Below, one piece after another: positions 14,865 through 22,728 of a stretch of 64,000 bases of DNA; position 1 is the stretch's first letter, and every line of letters starts with the position of its first letter. The DNA comes from an uncultured Eubacteriales bacterium. GTDB taxonomy: Bacteria; Bacillota; Clostridia; Oscillospirales; CAG-272. The stretch lies in assembly GCA_934476315.1 (NCBI GenBank), contig CAKSNQ010000005.1, forward strand, positions 1-64,000, written 5' to 3'. The notes under the pieces are model-generated. The model saw nothing but the letters and a program-made list of their open reading frames with translations. It did no database searches and was not told the DNA's origin. The position numbers were made by a program, and so were the translations under genes.

Positions 14865-15761
14865 TTACTTGACCTGCGTCTGAAATCCCGCCCATTCCGG
14901 GGATGTAAAGCCCTTGGCGTCCTTGTGATAGTACACCGTGTACTCAACAGGGCAGAACGAAATGTGAGGGACAGCCTCCGCATCGTACAGATAGGAGTCC
15001 GGAGCGTCGCCGTCAAACGTGACCTTCTTCAGCCCGCTGCAACCCGAAAAAGCCGCGTTGGTGACGGTTGTCACCGTTTTGGGGATAACAATCTCCGCCA
15101 GCTTCAAGTCCTTGGCGAAGGCTTCGATGCCGATGGTAAGCAATCCGTCGTTCAGCGTCACCGTTTTCAGGGCGGGGCAATCCGAAAAAGCTCCGTCGCC
15201 GATAGCTTTGACGCTCTTGGGGAGAATCAATTTAGACAAGCCCGTGTTGTGGAAAGCATACGGGAAAATTTGCTCGAGTCCCTCGTAAAATTCCACGGAC
15301 TCCAGCCGGGTGCAATCGGCAAAAGCAGAATCCGAAATCGTCACGACAGAGACGGGAATCCTTACATGACGCAAGGAAAAGCAACCCATGAAAGCGCTGG
15401 CGTCAATCTTTGTGAGCGAGTTGGAAAGAGTAACCGACTCAAGATACACGCACCCGGCGAAGGCATATTCGCCGATCAATTTGACCGTATCCGGCATCGT
15501 GAGCGAAACGACCAGACTGGAGATAAAGGCTTGCGCCCCGATCTGCGTGACCGGAGAGGCGTTGATCATATCCGGAATGGCGACCGCGCCGCCCTTGCCG
15601 ATATACTTGGTAATCGTGACTCCGCCGTCGCTGTTCGTCCGGTATTCAAAATCATTTGCCGGAGTGGTGGGAGTCTCCCGCGTTCCGCGGAGAGAATCAC
15701 AACCGCCAAGGCAGATCAGAAGCAAAACTACGGATAGAAAACTGCAAAGTATTTTTTTCAT
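14865..15761 (-). CDS. Leucine-rich-repeat (BspA-type) lipoprotein 1
   Basis: 298 residues. The signal peptide ends in a lipobox (LGGC, Cys about 21). After a short linker come about eight repeats of the TpLRR/LRR_5 type, each built as IG-x-x-AF-x-x-C-x-x-L-x-x-V-x-L/I-P-x-x-V. The ending DAKGFTSPEWAGFQ is shared with its neighbour. BspA-type repeats bind host or matrix proteins in some anaerobes; here only surface exposure can be claimed. GGAGG precedes ATG 15761. It is a tandem duplicate of the gene at 15819-16712, with nearly identical signal peptide and C terminus, and has no promoter of its own. Confidence 0.85.
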   Translation of the reverse strand: MKKILCSFLSVVLLLICLGGCDSLRGTRETPTTPANDFEYRTNSDGGVTITKYIGKGGAVAIPDMINASPVTQIGAQAFISSLVVSLTMPDTVKLIGEYAFAGCVYLESVTLSNSLTKIDASAFMGCFSLRHVRIPVSVVTISDSAFADCTRLESVEFYEGLEQIFPYAFHNTGLSKLILPKSVKAIGDGAFSDCPALKTVTLNDGLLTIGIEAFAKDLKLAEIVIPKTVTTVTNAAFSGCSGLKKVTFDGDAPDSYLYDAEAVPHISFCPVEYTVYYHKDAKGFTSPEWAGFQTQVK

Positions 15762-15818
15762 TAGATACCTCCAAAGTTTGGCTGACCAAAAAAGCAGGTG
15801 GATTTGTACTTCAGATAA

Positions 15819-16712
15819 TTATCTGATCTGCGTTTGAAATCCCGACCATTCCGGGGATGTAAAGCCCTTGGCGTCTTTGCGATAGTACACTGTGTACTCA
15901 ACGGGAATGAATGAAATGTGATACGTTTCCGGGTCATACAGATAAGTTTCCGGTGCGTCGCCGTCGAAAATGACTTTCTTCAGCCCGGTGCAACCGGAGA
16001 ACGCCGCATTGGTAACGGTTTTCACGGTCTTGGGAATGACGATTTCTTCCAATTTCATATCTTTGGCAAACGCTTCATTTCCAATCGTAACCAGCCCGTT
16101 ATTCAACGTCACCGTTTTCAGAGAGGGGCAAGACGCGAACGCCCCGATGCCGATGGTCTGAACATTTTTGGGAAGAACCAGCTTGGTCAGGCTCGTGTGG
16201 CTGAACGCGTATGCGGAAATCTGCTCAATCCCCTCGCCAAACTCCACGGTTTCCAGCCGCGAGCAGTATTGGAACGCGGATTCCGAGATAGTTTTGACAG
16301 AGGAGGGGATTTTCACGTTTCGCAGGGAAGAGCAATTCATAAAGGCGCCGAGTCCGATGTTGGTGAGCGCGTTTGAAAAGGTGATCGACTCAAGATTTGT
16401 GCATCCGGCGAAGGCATGCTCACCGATCGAAGTCACAGTATCCGGCATCACCAGGGTGACGATCAGATTGGACATAAAGGACTGCAACCCGATCTGTGTG
16501 ACCGTGGAACCGTTGATTGTTTCCGGGATGGAGACCGCGCCGCCTTTTCCAACGTATTTGGTGATTGTGATTCCACCGTCACTGTTTGTTTCATATTCAA
16601 AATCTTCTGTGGGACTTGTGGGAATTTTCTGCGCTCCCCGGAGAGAGTCGCATCCGCTGAGGCAAAGTAGCAACAAAACTACGGACAGAAAACTGCAAAG
16701 TATTTTTTTCAT
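15819..16712 (-). CDS. Leucine-rich-repeat (BspA-type) lipoprotein 2
   Basis: 297 residues from ATG 16712 (GGAGG 5 nt upstream; an in-frame TTG four codons earlier overlaps that RBS). Lipobox LSGC, then LRR_5 repeats as in gene 1. The two proteins look roughly three-quarters identical by eye, and even the leader before the RBS is copied, so the duplication is recent. A consensus promoter lies at 16764-16792, and the pair is probably one transcript. It acts as a membrane-tethered outer-face protein; binding partner unknown. Confidence 0.85.
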   Translation of the reverse strand: MKKILCSFLSVVLLLLCLSGCDSLRGAQKIPTSPTEDFEYETNSDGGITITKYVGKGGAVSIPETINGSTVTQIGLQSFMSNLIVTLVMPDTVTSIGEHAFAGCTNLESITFSNALTNIGLGAFMNCSSLRNVKIPSSVKTISESAFQYCSRLETVEFGEGIEQISAYAFSHTSLTKLVLPKNVQTIGIGAFASCPSLKTVTLNNGLVTIGNEAFAKDMKLEEIVIPKTVKTVTNAAFSGCTGLKKVIFDGDAPETYLYDPETYHISFIPVEYTVYYRKDAKGFTSPEWSGFQTQIR

Positions 16713-16763
16713 TGATACCTCCAAAGTTTAGTTGAACAAAAAATAGGTGGAATCTGTATGCAC

Positions 16764-16792
16764 ATTATACTATAAATTATCGGTGCTGTCAA
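16764..16792 (-). promoter_or_regulatory. Consensus promoter of the LRR lipoprotein pair
   Basis: On the minus strand: TTGACA, 17-bp spacer, TATAAT. It is 52 nt from the start codon at 16712. Confidence 0.8.
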
Positions 16793-17098
16793 TAAGTGCC
16801 AATAATATATACAGAAAATTCATTTTTAATTGATTAAGCATATATAAAATAAGGGAAACGGGTATGGTAAGAATCCCGAAAAACTGTCGGAATTTCTTGG
16901 AAAATCGCGCAACAGAGAGAAAAACATACAGGCGTATGAAGCGCGGAGGGGGAGTAGATCTACCGCTTTCCCGATAAATTCCATTAAGAAGCATATGACC
17001 GTGCCGGGGCTTATATCACAAATATTTTCATTTTTTCCAAAATATTTTCCTGCGATTCCATAGCCTACTCGGATTTCAAGCACACGCATCTTCGTTCA
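16793..17098. other. AT-rich intergenic region without a recognisable gene
   Basis: An 87-codon open frame exists on the minus strand, but it has no RBS or family features and reads as random AT-rich coding. I see no repeats or RNA motifs. The region separates the LRR pair from the third LRR gene. Confidence 0.5.
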
Positions 17099-17124
17099 AA
17101 AAACCACCCGTTTTGAGGTGGTTT
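17099..17124 (-). terminator. Terminator after LRR lipoprotein 3
   Basis: AAAACCACC and GGTGGTTTT form the stem; on the minus strand six T follow. A second perfect 13-bp hairpin (17140-17170, CCGGCACGTTCCC and its complement, loop ATTAT) lies between it and the gene. Confidence 0.7.
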
Positions 17125-17139
17125 TCGTTTTGAAATCGA

Positions 17140-17170
17140 TCCGGCACGTTCCCATTATGGGAACGTGCCG
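17140..17170. repeat. Perfect 13-bp inverted repeat
   Basis: CCGGCACGTTCCC (17140-17152), five-base loop ATTAT, and its exact complement (17158-17170). There is no T run on either side. It may be an RNA-stabilising 3' hairpin of the LRR 3 transcript or a protein-binding site. Confidence 0.5.
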
Positions 17171-17192
17171 GAATAAAACATAAACCTTAAGA

Positions 17193-18170
17193 CTATTTGA
17201 TTGGAATCATCTCGTATACTCCCACCCATGCGCAGTCATCCCAGCCTTTGGCTTCCGGATGATAGTAGATTGTCGGGGCGGAGTAAAAACTTGTCGGTTC
17301 AATGATCTCGGGGCAGTCCCCTTCAAAAACAAAGCGGGCAGAGCACCCTCCCATGATCATAAAAGGCAATGTGGAAAATCTTTTGGTAGATTTAGGAATT
17401 ATAATTTGAGGATTTGAGGAAATAGAAAAGTACCCATAGAAACCGTCGAGATCTTCCCATCCGTCTTTAAATATGATTTTTTCCAGAACCGGCGTTTCGT
17501 AGAAGACGGATTCAGAGGACATGAATTTTAAGTCAAGCGATGTGGGAACGCGTATTGTTTTTAGCGAAGAACAATAGCTGAATGCGGCTCTTCCGATTTT
17601 CTGAAGACCGTTCGGAAGATCAATTTCCAAAAGTGAAGAGCAATTCCGGAAAGTGATGGCACCAATTTCCACAAGAGTTTCCGGGAGCGCAATGTGTTCA
17701 AGTCCGGTACAATCTTCAAATACGCCGCCGTCCATGTCTTTTAGCGCAGTCTTCGAAAAATCAACCGTTTTCAGGTTTATGCACCCTTGAAAAGCGCGTC
17801 CGCCAATTCCTCTAAGGTTTTTGGAGACTTTTATTTCTGTCAATTCTTTGCAGTCCCTAAATGCGTACCGCCCGATTCCAAGAACGGTATCCGGGAGAGT
17901 AACTGAACGCACGTTGCTGCCTTCAAATGCGCCAGAGCCTGGGATGCCACTGCCGGTAAAGAGAATTGAGAATACTTTCTTTCCGTCAATTTCCGCAGGA
18001 ACAACAACGTTTTGAGAGGTTCCAATGTACTTGGTGATATATACCGATTGACCGTCATCGCTTAGTTTATACTCAAAATCCGTCGCCGGGGTTTCTTTCG
18101 GGGCGTTATGGCACGAGCAGAGACAAACGATGGCAAGCAGAGCGGCAAACAACAACAGAAGTTTTTTCAT
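17193..18170 (-). CDS. Leucine-rich-repeat (BspA-type) lipoprotein 3
   Basis: 325 residues. Signal peptide with lipobox LCSC (Cys about 20), an opening ATDFEYKLSDDGQSVYITKYIG that parallels the start of the mature part of LRR 1 and 2, then LRR_5 repeats (GAFEG, GRYAFRDC, GGRAFQGC, GRAAFSYC). It is longer and clearly diverged from the tandem pair. AGGAG precedes ATG 18170. The nearest promoter is at 18441-18469, upstream of a short ORF, so its mRNA probably carries that ORF as a leader. Confidence 0.83.
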   Translation of the reverse strand: MKKLLLLFAALLAIVCLCSCHNAPKETPATDFEYKLSDDGQSVYITKYIGTSQNVVVPAEIDGKKVFSILFTGSGIPGSGAFEGSNVRSVTLPDTVLGIGRYAFRDCKELTEIKVSKNLRGIGGRAFQGCINLKTVDFSKTALKDMDGGVFEDCTGLEHIALPETLVEIGAITFRNCSSLLEIDLPNGLQKIGRAAFSYCSSLKTIRVPTSLDLKFMSSESVFYETPVLEKIIFKDGWEDLDGFYGYFSISSNPQIIIPKSTKRFSTLPFMIMGGCSARFVFEGDCPEIIEPTSFYSAPTIYYHPEAKGWDDCAWVGVYEMIPIK

Positions 18171-18262
18171 AATGTCTCCTTAATAAAATATGTAATGAAT
18201 TTTGGGTGTGCCTGATTTCAAACGATGCTTACTTGGCTATTATCGGGGGACAACCTCCGGGT

Positions 18263-18370
18263 TTATCCCATGTCCGCGACTGTCGCCGCTTTGAATGACG
18301 GGAAAAACAGTGCTCGCATCGAAAATTTTGCCGAGTCGCGTAACAGGAAAAATACAACCTTTTTTTTCAT
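18263..18370 (-). pseudogene. Short ORF, likely truncated start of a fourth LRR lipoprotein gene
   Basis: 35 codons from ATG 18370 with TTTTGGAGG upstream, beginning MKKKVVFFLL and then losing signal-peptide character. The promoter-RBS block before it closely resembles that of LRR 2 (TTGACA-17-TATAAT, then a CTTTTGGAGG-TTTCAATGAAAAAAA leader). I read it as a leftover 5' end of a duplicated copy that now acts as leader for LRR 3. A functional small peptide cannot be excluded. Confidence 0.4.
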
Positions 18371-18440
18371 TGAAACCTCCAAAAGTTTTTCATAATACAC
18401 TGCTTGTGACGGAAAAATAACGGGAAGCTCTCCCACGTGT

Positions 18441-18469
18441 ATTATACTATAATTTGAGCGTTTTGTCAA
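18441..18469 (-). promoter_or_regulatory. Consensus promoter upstream of LRR lipoprotein 3
   Basis: Minus strand: TTGACA, 17-bp spacer, TATAAT; 70 nt from ATG 18370. The -10 side shares TTATAGTATAAT with the LRR 2 promoter. Confidence 0.8.
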
Positions 18470-18617
18470 CAGATTCCAAACACATTGGCAAATATCTTTG
18501 CAATGCATGGCTTTTTGGGGGTCGCGTACAAAACTCCGCGATACCTGCGCAGACAAGCTCGTAAAACAAACCGAAAAGTTTTTTTCAAAAAGTCGAGAGT
18601 TGTCGATAAATTCGATG

Positions 18618-18646
18618 TTGACAAAAAAGGAAAAATATGTTAAAAT
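18618..18646 (+). promoter_or_regulatory. Consensus promoter of the XRE-ImmA unit
   Basis: TTGACA at 18618-18623, 17 bp, TAAAAT at 18641-18646. The first convincing gene (XRE) starts 370 nt downstream, leaving a long leader or a small gene. Confidence 0.7.
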
Positions 18647-18698
18647 TAGAACAGCAAAGCAAAGAAAACGAAACGAAAGGCAAAAATTCGACCCTGAA

Positions 18699-19011
18699 AA
18701 TGAAATCGACATTCCGGATTGCTCCCGTTTTTCAGTATTTCGGCAGCGCGATGACGCGTCAAAAAACCATGTCCGTCTCGTCCCATCATTTCCGATATTA
18801 CGAAGAAGAAAACTTTCGCTACGTGAAAGCTGCGGTTGACAGGTATGAAAAAAAGACTGTGCGCAATGGATTCCCGCGCTCGGGAGTGACTTGGAAGCCA
18901 ATGCTTTTCATATGCTCAAATCCGGTTGAAGCTGGAATTTTTTCGATGGAAATAGCCGATCGGATCAAAAAAGATTACCCGAAAATCCGAAAACGAGAAG
19001 AATGGAGATAG
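18699..19011 (+). CDS. Possible small protein before the XRE regulator
   Basis: The frame is open from 18637, but that ATG lies inside the promoter; the first ATG after the expected transcript start is 18699, giving about 103 residues. No RBS is visible, the sequence is basic and matches no family I know, and base composition is AT-rich at the left. It ends 4 nt before the XRE start, which is the only support from context. It may be just an untranslated leader. Confidence 0.25.
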
Positions 19012-19015
19012 CCCT

Positions 19016-19387
19016 ATGGGAAAGAATTACTTGCCGTTCGGCGAGTACATAAGGCAAAGACGCGAGAGCTTGAAAATGTCGATGCGGGATGTCGCCGTGA
19101 AAGTGCAGATTTCTCCCGCCTACCTATGTGACATTGAAAAAGGAAACCGCAAGCCTCCCGAAAAGTATCTGGAAAAGTTCGCGGAGGTTTTGCAGATTGC
19201 AGACGCGGACGAGCTGAATGCATTTTATGACAGCGCAGGAGTCAGCCGGAACGGACAGCATACCGACATCAACTCCTACATCGAGGGCGTACCGTTTGCA
19301 CGCATGGCGCTACGAACGGCAAAAGACAACCATTACACCAATGATGACTGGATGAGACTTGTAGAGATCATCAGACAAAAAAGATAA
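19016..19387 (+). CDS. XRE-family transcriptional regulator
   Basis: 123 residues with a helix-turn-helix at about 8-60 (GEYIRQRRESLKMSMRDVAVK, then ISPAYLCDIEKGNRKPP), a typical XRE/Cro DNA-binding domain, and a short C-terminal helical tail. GGAGA precedes ATG 19016. It sits directly before an ImmA/IrrE-type peptidase gene. In ICEBs1-like elements such a repressor (ImmR) is cleaved by the peptidase after DNA damage, and I infer the same pairing here. Confidence 0.85.
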   Translation: MGKNYLPFGEYIRQRRESLKMSMRDVAVKVQISPAYLCDIEKGNRKPPEKYLEKFAEVLQIADADELNAFYDSAGVSRNGQHTDINSYIEGVPFARMALRTAKDNHYTNDDWMRLVEIIRQKR

Positions 19388-19404
19388 AAATGGGGGGATT
19401 TCAC

Positions 19405-20145
19405 ATGCACTATGCGCAAAAGAGTAACGGTTTGTACGTACTTTACAGAAACGACATTGAGCGGATTGCAGTGGAGATCCTGAAGAGATACGCCCCGTCA
19501 AATCTGTGCGTCCCCAAACCGCTGAATACGACGGATTTTTTGGAAAACTACCTCGGGCTGGTCGTTAAGAATCGGTACATTTGCGATTTTGGGTCCGGGA
19601 TTCTCGGGTTGACGGTGATGGGAGACATCGTGCCGATTCCGTCGTACGATGAATTCCTCCGCCCGGTCATCCTGGAAGAGACCTTCGGGACTGTTCTGAT
19701 CTCGCCGCTCTTACTGAAACGGAACCGACGCCCTCGCCGCCGCTATACGGAAATGCACGAAGCTGCTCATTTTATCCTGCACCGCCCGTATTTCGAACGG
19801 TGCGAGCGTACCACGGGGGCGGACTCGAAGTGCCCGTGTACGTTCATTGCCTGCCGCAAGGTGGAACGGGATCGGGAGGAGATCCGAACCGATCTGGACT
19901 GGTTGGAATATCAGGCAGACGCGCTTGCCGCGGCGCTTCTGATGCCGCGTGATGCCTTTGCCGCACGCGCGCAGGAGGCTTTCCGGGAGAACGGAATCCG
20001 CGGGCAGTGCATGGTGGTCGGGAAATTCGACAACTGGACCGCGCTCCACCGCGTGATTTATCAGATGGCGGAAACATTCTTTGTGTCCTATCGTGCAGCC
20101 CGGATCAGAATGTATCATTTAGGACTGATTCGCGAATATCAATAA
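19405..20145 (+). CDS. ImmA/IrrE-family metallopeptidase
   Basis: 246 residues from ATG 19405, chosen because GGGGGG lies 8 nt before it; ATG 19390 overlaps that RBS. The zinc site HEAAH is in YTEMHEAAHFILHRP (about residues 115-129), followed by DWLEYQADALAAALLMPRDAF, where Glu completes the site; this is the COG2856 signature. The enzyme probably cleaves the partner XRE repressor. A terminator follows. The unit is typical of mobile elements, though no integrase is seen in the window. Confidence 0.87.
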   Translation: MHYAQKSNGLYVLYRNDIERIAVEILKRYAPSNLCVPKPLNTTDFLENYLGLVVKNRYICDFGSGILGLTVMGDIVPIPSYDEFLRPVILEETFGTVLISPLLLKRNRRPRRRYTEMHEAAHFILHRPYFERCERTTGADSKCPCTFIACRKVERDREEIRTDLDWLEYQADALAAALLMPRDAFAARAQEAFRENGIRGQCMVVGKFDNWTALHRVIYQMAETFFVSYRAARIRMYHLGLIREYQ

Positions 20146-20173
20146 GTGGATCTCCATACTCTCCGCAATACGC

Positions 20174-20206
20174 GCAATACGGTGAGCAATACACCGTATT
20201 GTTTTT
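20174..20206 (+). terminator. Terminator of the XRE-ImmA unit
   Basis: CAATACGGTG (20174-20183) pairs perfectly with CACCGTATTG (20191-20200), followed by six T. Confidence 0.88.
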
Positions 20207-20268
20207 TACCCCGCCTGTTCGCACTTTTGTGAACAGAGATTATCAGGCGAATATCGGAGGAGGGCTAT

Positions 20269-20466
20269 ATGACAAAGTATCCGTGTCCTGTTTGCAACAG
20301 ACGTATTTGCGATTCCGGAAAAAAGCTCTATCTTACCCGTTCCGGTGAGGAAAACGCGAGAACGGCAGACCTTTTTATCAAGTGCCAGAACTGCAAGAAC
20401 ACCATCGCTGTTGAGGTCATCCGGGGAATCGAATACGGTTCTCCGTGCGAGGAAACGTTTTACTGA
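20269..20466 (+). CDS. Small zinc-ribbon protein
   Basis: 65 residues with CPVCNRRIC near the N terminus and KCQNCKNT in the middle, a two-knuckle zinc ribbon. CGGAGGAGGG precedes ATG 20269. Proteins of this build are common in prophages and integrative elements, where their function is mostly unknown. It stands between the XRE-ImmA terminator and the next hairpin, so it may have its own transcript. Confidence 0.65.
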   Translation: MTKYPCPVCNRRICDSGKKLYLTRSGEENARTADLFIKCQNCKNTIAVEVIRGIEYGSPCEETFY

Positions 20467-20515
20467 TTTACATTTCAAAATTGAACCTTGTACATAGCAC
20501 GATGTTTGAACATAC

Positions 20516-20560
20516 GAGCATGACAAGTAGCGTCAGAGCTATTTGTCATGCTCATTTATT
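20516..20560 (+). terminator. Terminator-like hairpin after the zinc-ribbon gene
   Basis: GAGCATGACAA (20516-20526) pairs with TTGTCATGCTC (20543-20553), with TAGC/GCTA pairing inside; the sequence after it is T-rich (ATTTATTTTT). It isolates the next regulator gene from upstream transcription. Confidence 0.7.
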
Positions 20561-20584
20561 TTTGCGGAAAGGAGGGGGAGTGCG

Positions 20585-20923
20585 ATGGGAACTGCCGAGC
20601 GGAGACTGGAAATATACAAATATCTGTGTCTTGTCAGAAAAGCGACCATGCCTCAGCTTGCGAAGAAGTTCGGCGTTTCCGTCAGAACGATCCAGCGGGA
20701 TATTTTTGAGATCGAGGCAACGTTCCGCGTCCCCCTCGAGGTGAAAACAGGGAAATACGGGGGAATCAGTGTGTTCGGTGACTACACGCTGGACCGCGCG
20801 TATATGTGCGAGGAGGAGCTGCAGTTGCTGTGCAAGGTGCAGGCACTGGTCAAGGGGCAGGTGAGCGAGCAGGAAAACGCGCTTCTCTGCGGGCTGATTA
20901 AAAAATATTCAAAAAGTGCGTAA
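20585..20923 (+). CDS. HTH regulator, paralogue of the gene at 6316
   Basis: 112 residues from ATG 20585, placed by AAAGGAGGGGG. Begins MGTAERRLEIYK as the paralogue does, with the same winged helix (LAKKFGVSVRTIQRDI) and GKYGGISV wing, and again stops without a WYL domain after a helical tail (QENALLCGLIKKYSKS). Identity to the first copy looks near 40 percent. It heads a second module: coiled-coil protein, holin, metallophosphoesterase and permease. The two regulators may answer the same signal. Confidence 0.75.
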   Translation: MGTAERRLEIYKYLCLVRKATMPQLAKKFGVSVRTIQRDIFEIEATFRVPLEVKTGKYGGISVFGDYTLDRAYMCEEELQLLCKVQALVKGQVSEQENALLCGLIKKYSKSA

Positions 20924-21014
20924 AATATTTTATCGGTGACAGTCGTTGACGGCGTTAAAATTTATAATGCAGGTACAGCCGAGCTGAAAACAAACAAAGA
21001 AAGGAGAAAATCTC

Positions 21015-21317
21015 ATGGAAGATGTAAGAAAAGACCTACAGGTTGTTCTGGAGCGTCACGAACAGCAACTTCTGACGCTTGAGCGCGACATTTCGGATCT
21101 GAGGGCGGTGCAGGCGGAGATTCGTTCGATGAACGAGACCCTCGTCACCCTGGCGACCGAAATGAAGCATACAAACGAGCACCTGGCGCGTCACGAGCAG
21201 AAGATTGAAGCCATAGAAGCCGCCCCCCGCGCGCGGATGCAGCAGATTGCAACCGCGATCTTTGCCGCCCTCGCCGGAGGAATTATTTCTGCCGCGATTG
21301 GCATGATTTTTGCATGA
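21015..21317 (+). CDS. XhlA-like coiled-coil membrane protein
   Basis: 100 residues: a long charged heptad-rich helix (about 5-70) followed by one C-terminal membrane span (about 78-100, AIFAALAGGIISAAIG). This build is that of haemolysin XhlA, a phage-type accessory lysis protein. AAAGGAGAA precedes ATG 21015. It runs into the holin-like gene with a 4-nt spaced junction. In PBSX-type phages XhlA and a holin together permit release of a cell-wall hydrolase; here the same pairing is preserved without a neighbouring classical endolysin. Confidence 0.68.
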   Translation: MEDVRKDLQVVLERHEQQLLTLERDISDLRAVQAEIRSMNETLVTLATEMKHTNEHLARHEQKIEAIEAAPRARMQQIATAIFAALAGGIISAAIGMIFA

Positions 21318-21331
21318 GGAGGGATGAAACC

Positions 21332-21622
21332 ATGAATTTTGAACAGTATATCAAGCCGGAGCTTCTCATTTTGATCCCGGTGCTGTATGTCATCGGAATC
21401 GGTCTGAAAAAAAGCAAGCTCCCCGACACGCTCATTCCTCTGATTTTGGGCGGGATTTCCATCGCCCTGTCGGCGTTTTGGGTGATCGCGACCAGCGGCA
21501 TTTCTACGGCTGGTGACGTTACCTACGCGATGTTCGTGTCGGTCACGCAGGGTGTTCTTGCCGCAGGAGCCAGCGTCTATATCAATCAACTGTACGTCCA
21601 ATCCAAAAAGAAGAAAAAGTAA
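21332..21622 (+). CDS. Hol44-like holin
   Basis: 96 residues from ATG 21332 (GAGGAGGG 8 nt upstream). The opening YIKPELLILIPVLYVIG, a GLKKSKLPD turn, a second span, and QGVLAAGASVYINQL close to the end match the phage holin 5_2 (Hol44) family. There are about three hydrophobic segments and a lysine tail, typical of holins. It should sit in the cytoplasmic membrane and make holes or act as a small channel. Together with the XhlA-like gene it forms a lysis- or release-type cassette. Confidence 0.78.
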   Translation: MNFEQYIKPELLILIPVLYVIGIGLKKSKLPDTLIPLILGGISIALSAFWVIATSGISTAGDVTYAMFVSVTQGVLAAGASVYINQLYVQSKKKKK

Positions 21623-21636
21623 AGGGGAAGACCAAG

Positions 21637-22728
21637 ATGTTGCACCTGATTTTTATCACCATCGGCGTGATTTATAACGGAATCAGCCTGTGGTTTATTC
21701 GGATGTTTTTCAAGGAGCGGGACGGGGTCACATGGAAAAATTATCTGAAGTGCTTTGTTGGTGCTCCTGTGGGGTGCGCGGCATCCCTGTTGCTTTTCCC
21801 GATCAAAACCCCGAACCTCCTGTTATTTACGGTGATGGGAGGTCTGCTCGGGGAGCTGGGCATTCTGTTCACCCTTGCCGTAAAGCAAGCCGGCGAAAAA
21901 AATCCCGCGGGGCGATACAGCGACAGCACTCCCGACGCGCGATTTTTCATCACGGGGGACAAGCACCGTCGGTTTGCGGAGGTGAAAAAGTTCTGCCGTG
22001 TGATGGACACGAAAAGAAGCGACGTATTGATTGTCCTCGGAGACACCGGGTTCAATTACTACGGCGACAAGCGGGACGACAAGCTCAAAAGGGAAATATC
22101 CGCTCTGGCTATCACGCTCTTTTGCCTCCACGGAAACAAGGAAAACCGCCCTCAGAATGTGGGGAGCTACGGAATCCGGGACTTCTGCGGCGGAAAGGTC
22201 TACTATGAGCCACGGTATCCAAATCTGTATTTTGCCATGGACGGTGAAATTTACACCTTTGAAGGCAGAAAGTACATGGTTGTCGGCGGGGCGCACAGCG
22301 TGGATAAAATGCGGAGTCTTGAGGAAGGGAAGCCTTTTTGGGAGGACGAAATGCCGGACGGGGAGGTCAGACGGACAGTTGAGAACAGATTGCAAAAAGA
22401 GGAAAACAAAATCTACGGAATGTTGACGCACACCTGTCCGATCCGTTGTCTCCCGACGGAAATGTTTGTCTCAACGCGGCAAAGCGCGAATCTCCGGAAC
22501 CATCCCCGCCGGGTGGCGACCATGAAAAAATCAAAAAAGTTTATCAAGCCGGATATCGACCGTTCCACGGAAATATGGCTTGGCGAGCTGGAACAAAAGC
22601 TCGAATACGAGGCTTGGTTCTGCGGTCATTACCACATTGACAAGCGCCTTGGCAAGGTCAGGATGATGTATCATGACATCCGCCCGCTACACACACCGCC
22701 CCCGGAGGATACGCCATGCCCGACCTGA
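21637..22728 (+). CDS. Membrane-anchored metallophosphoesterase
   Basis: 363 residues. About three hydrophobic segments lie in the first 85 residues, then a calcineurin-type phosphoesterase domain (about 98-350): FITGDKH, VLIVLGDTG, LHGNKEN (Lys replaces the His of GNHE), MLTHTCP and WFCGHYHIDK. The metal-site Asp, Asn and the GHxH are kept, so activity is plausible. A fusion of a short membrane anchor to this domain is uncommon. It follows the holin gene by 14 nt and overlaps the permease gene by 13 nt. Substrate unknown. Confidence 0.72.
   Translation: MLHLIFITIGVIYNGISLWFIRMFFKERDGVTWKNYLKCFVGAPVGCAASLLLFPIKTPNLLLFTVMGGLLGELGILFTLAVKQAGEKNPAGRYSDSTPDARFFITGDKHRRFAEVKKFCRVMDTKRSDVLIVLGDTGFNYYGDKRDDKLKREISALAITLFCLHGNKENRPQNVGSYGIRDFCGGKVYYEPRYPNLYFAMDGEIYTFEGRKYMVVGGAHSVDKMRSLEEGKPFWEDEMPDGEVRRTVENRLQKEENKIYGMLTHTCPIRCLPTEMFVSTRQSANLRNHPRRVATMKKSKKFIKPDIDRSTEIWLGELEQKLEYEAWFCGHYHIDKRLGKVRMMYHDIRPLHTPPPEDTPCPT

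Noticed and set aside
18263..18901. 212-codon open frame on the minus strand
   Set aside because: It runs across two promoters on opposite strands; only the last 35 codons have an RBS and make sense as a decayed LRR gene start.
20937..20970. Promoter before the XhlA-like gene
   Set aside because: TTGACG and TATAAT are present, but the spacing between them (11 bp) is wrong, and no better pairing was found.
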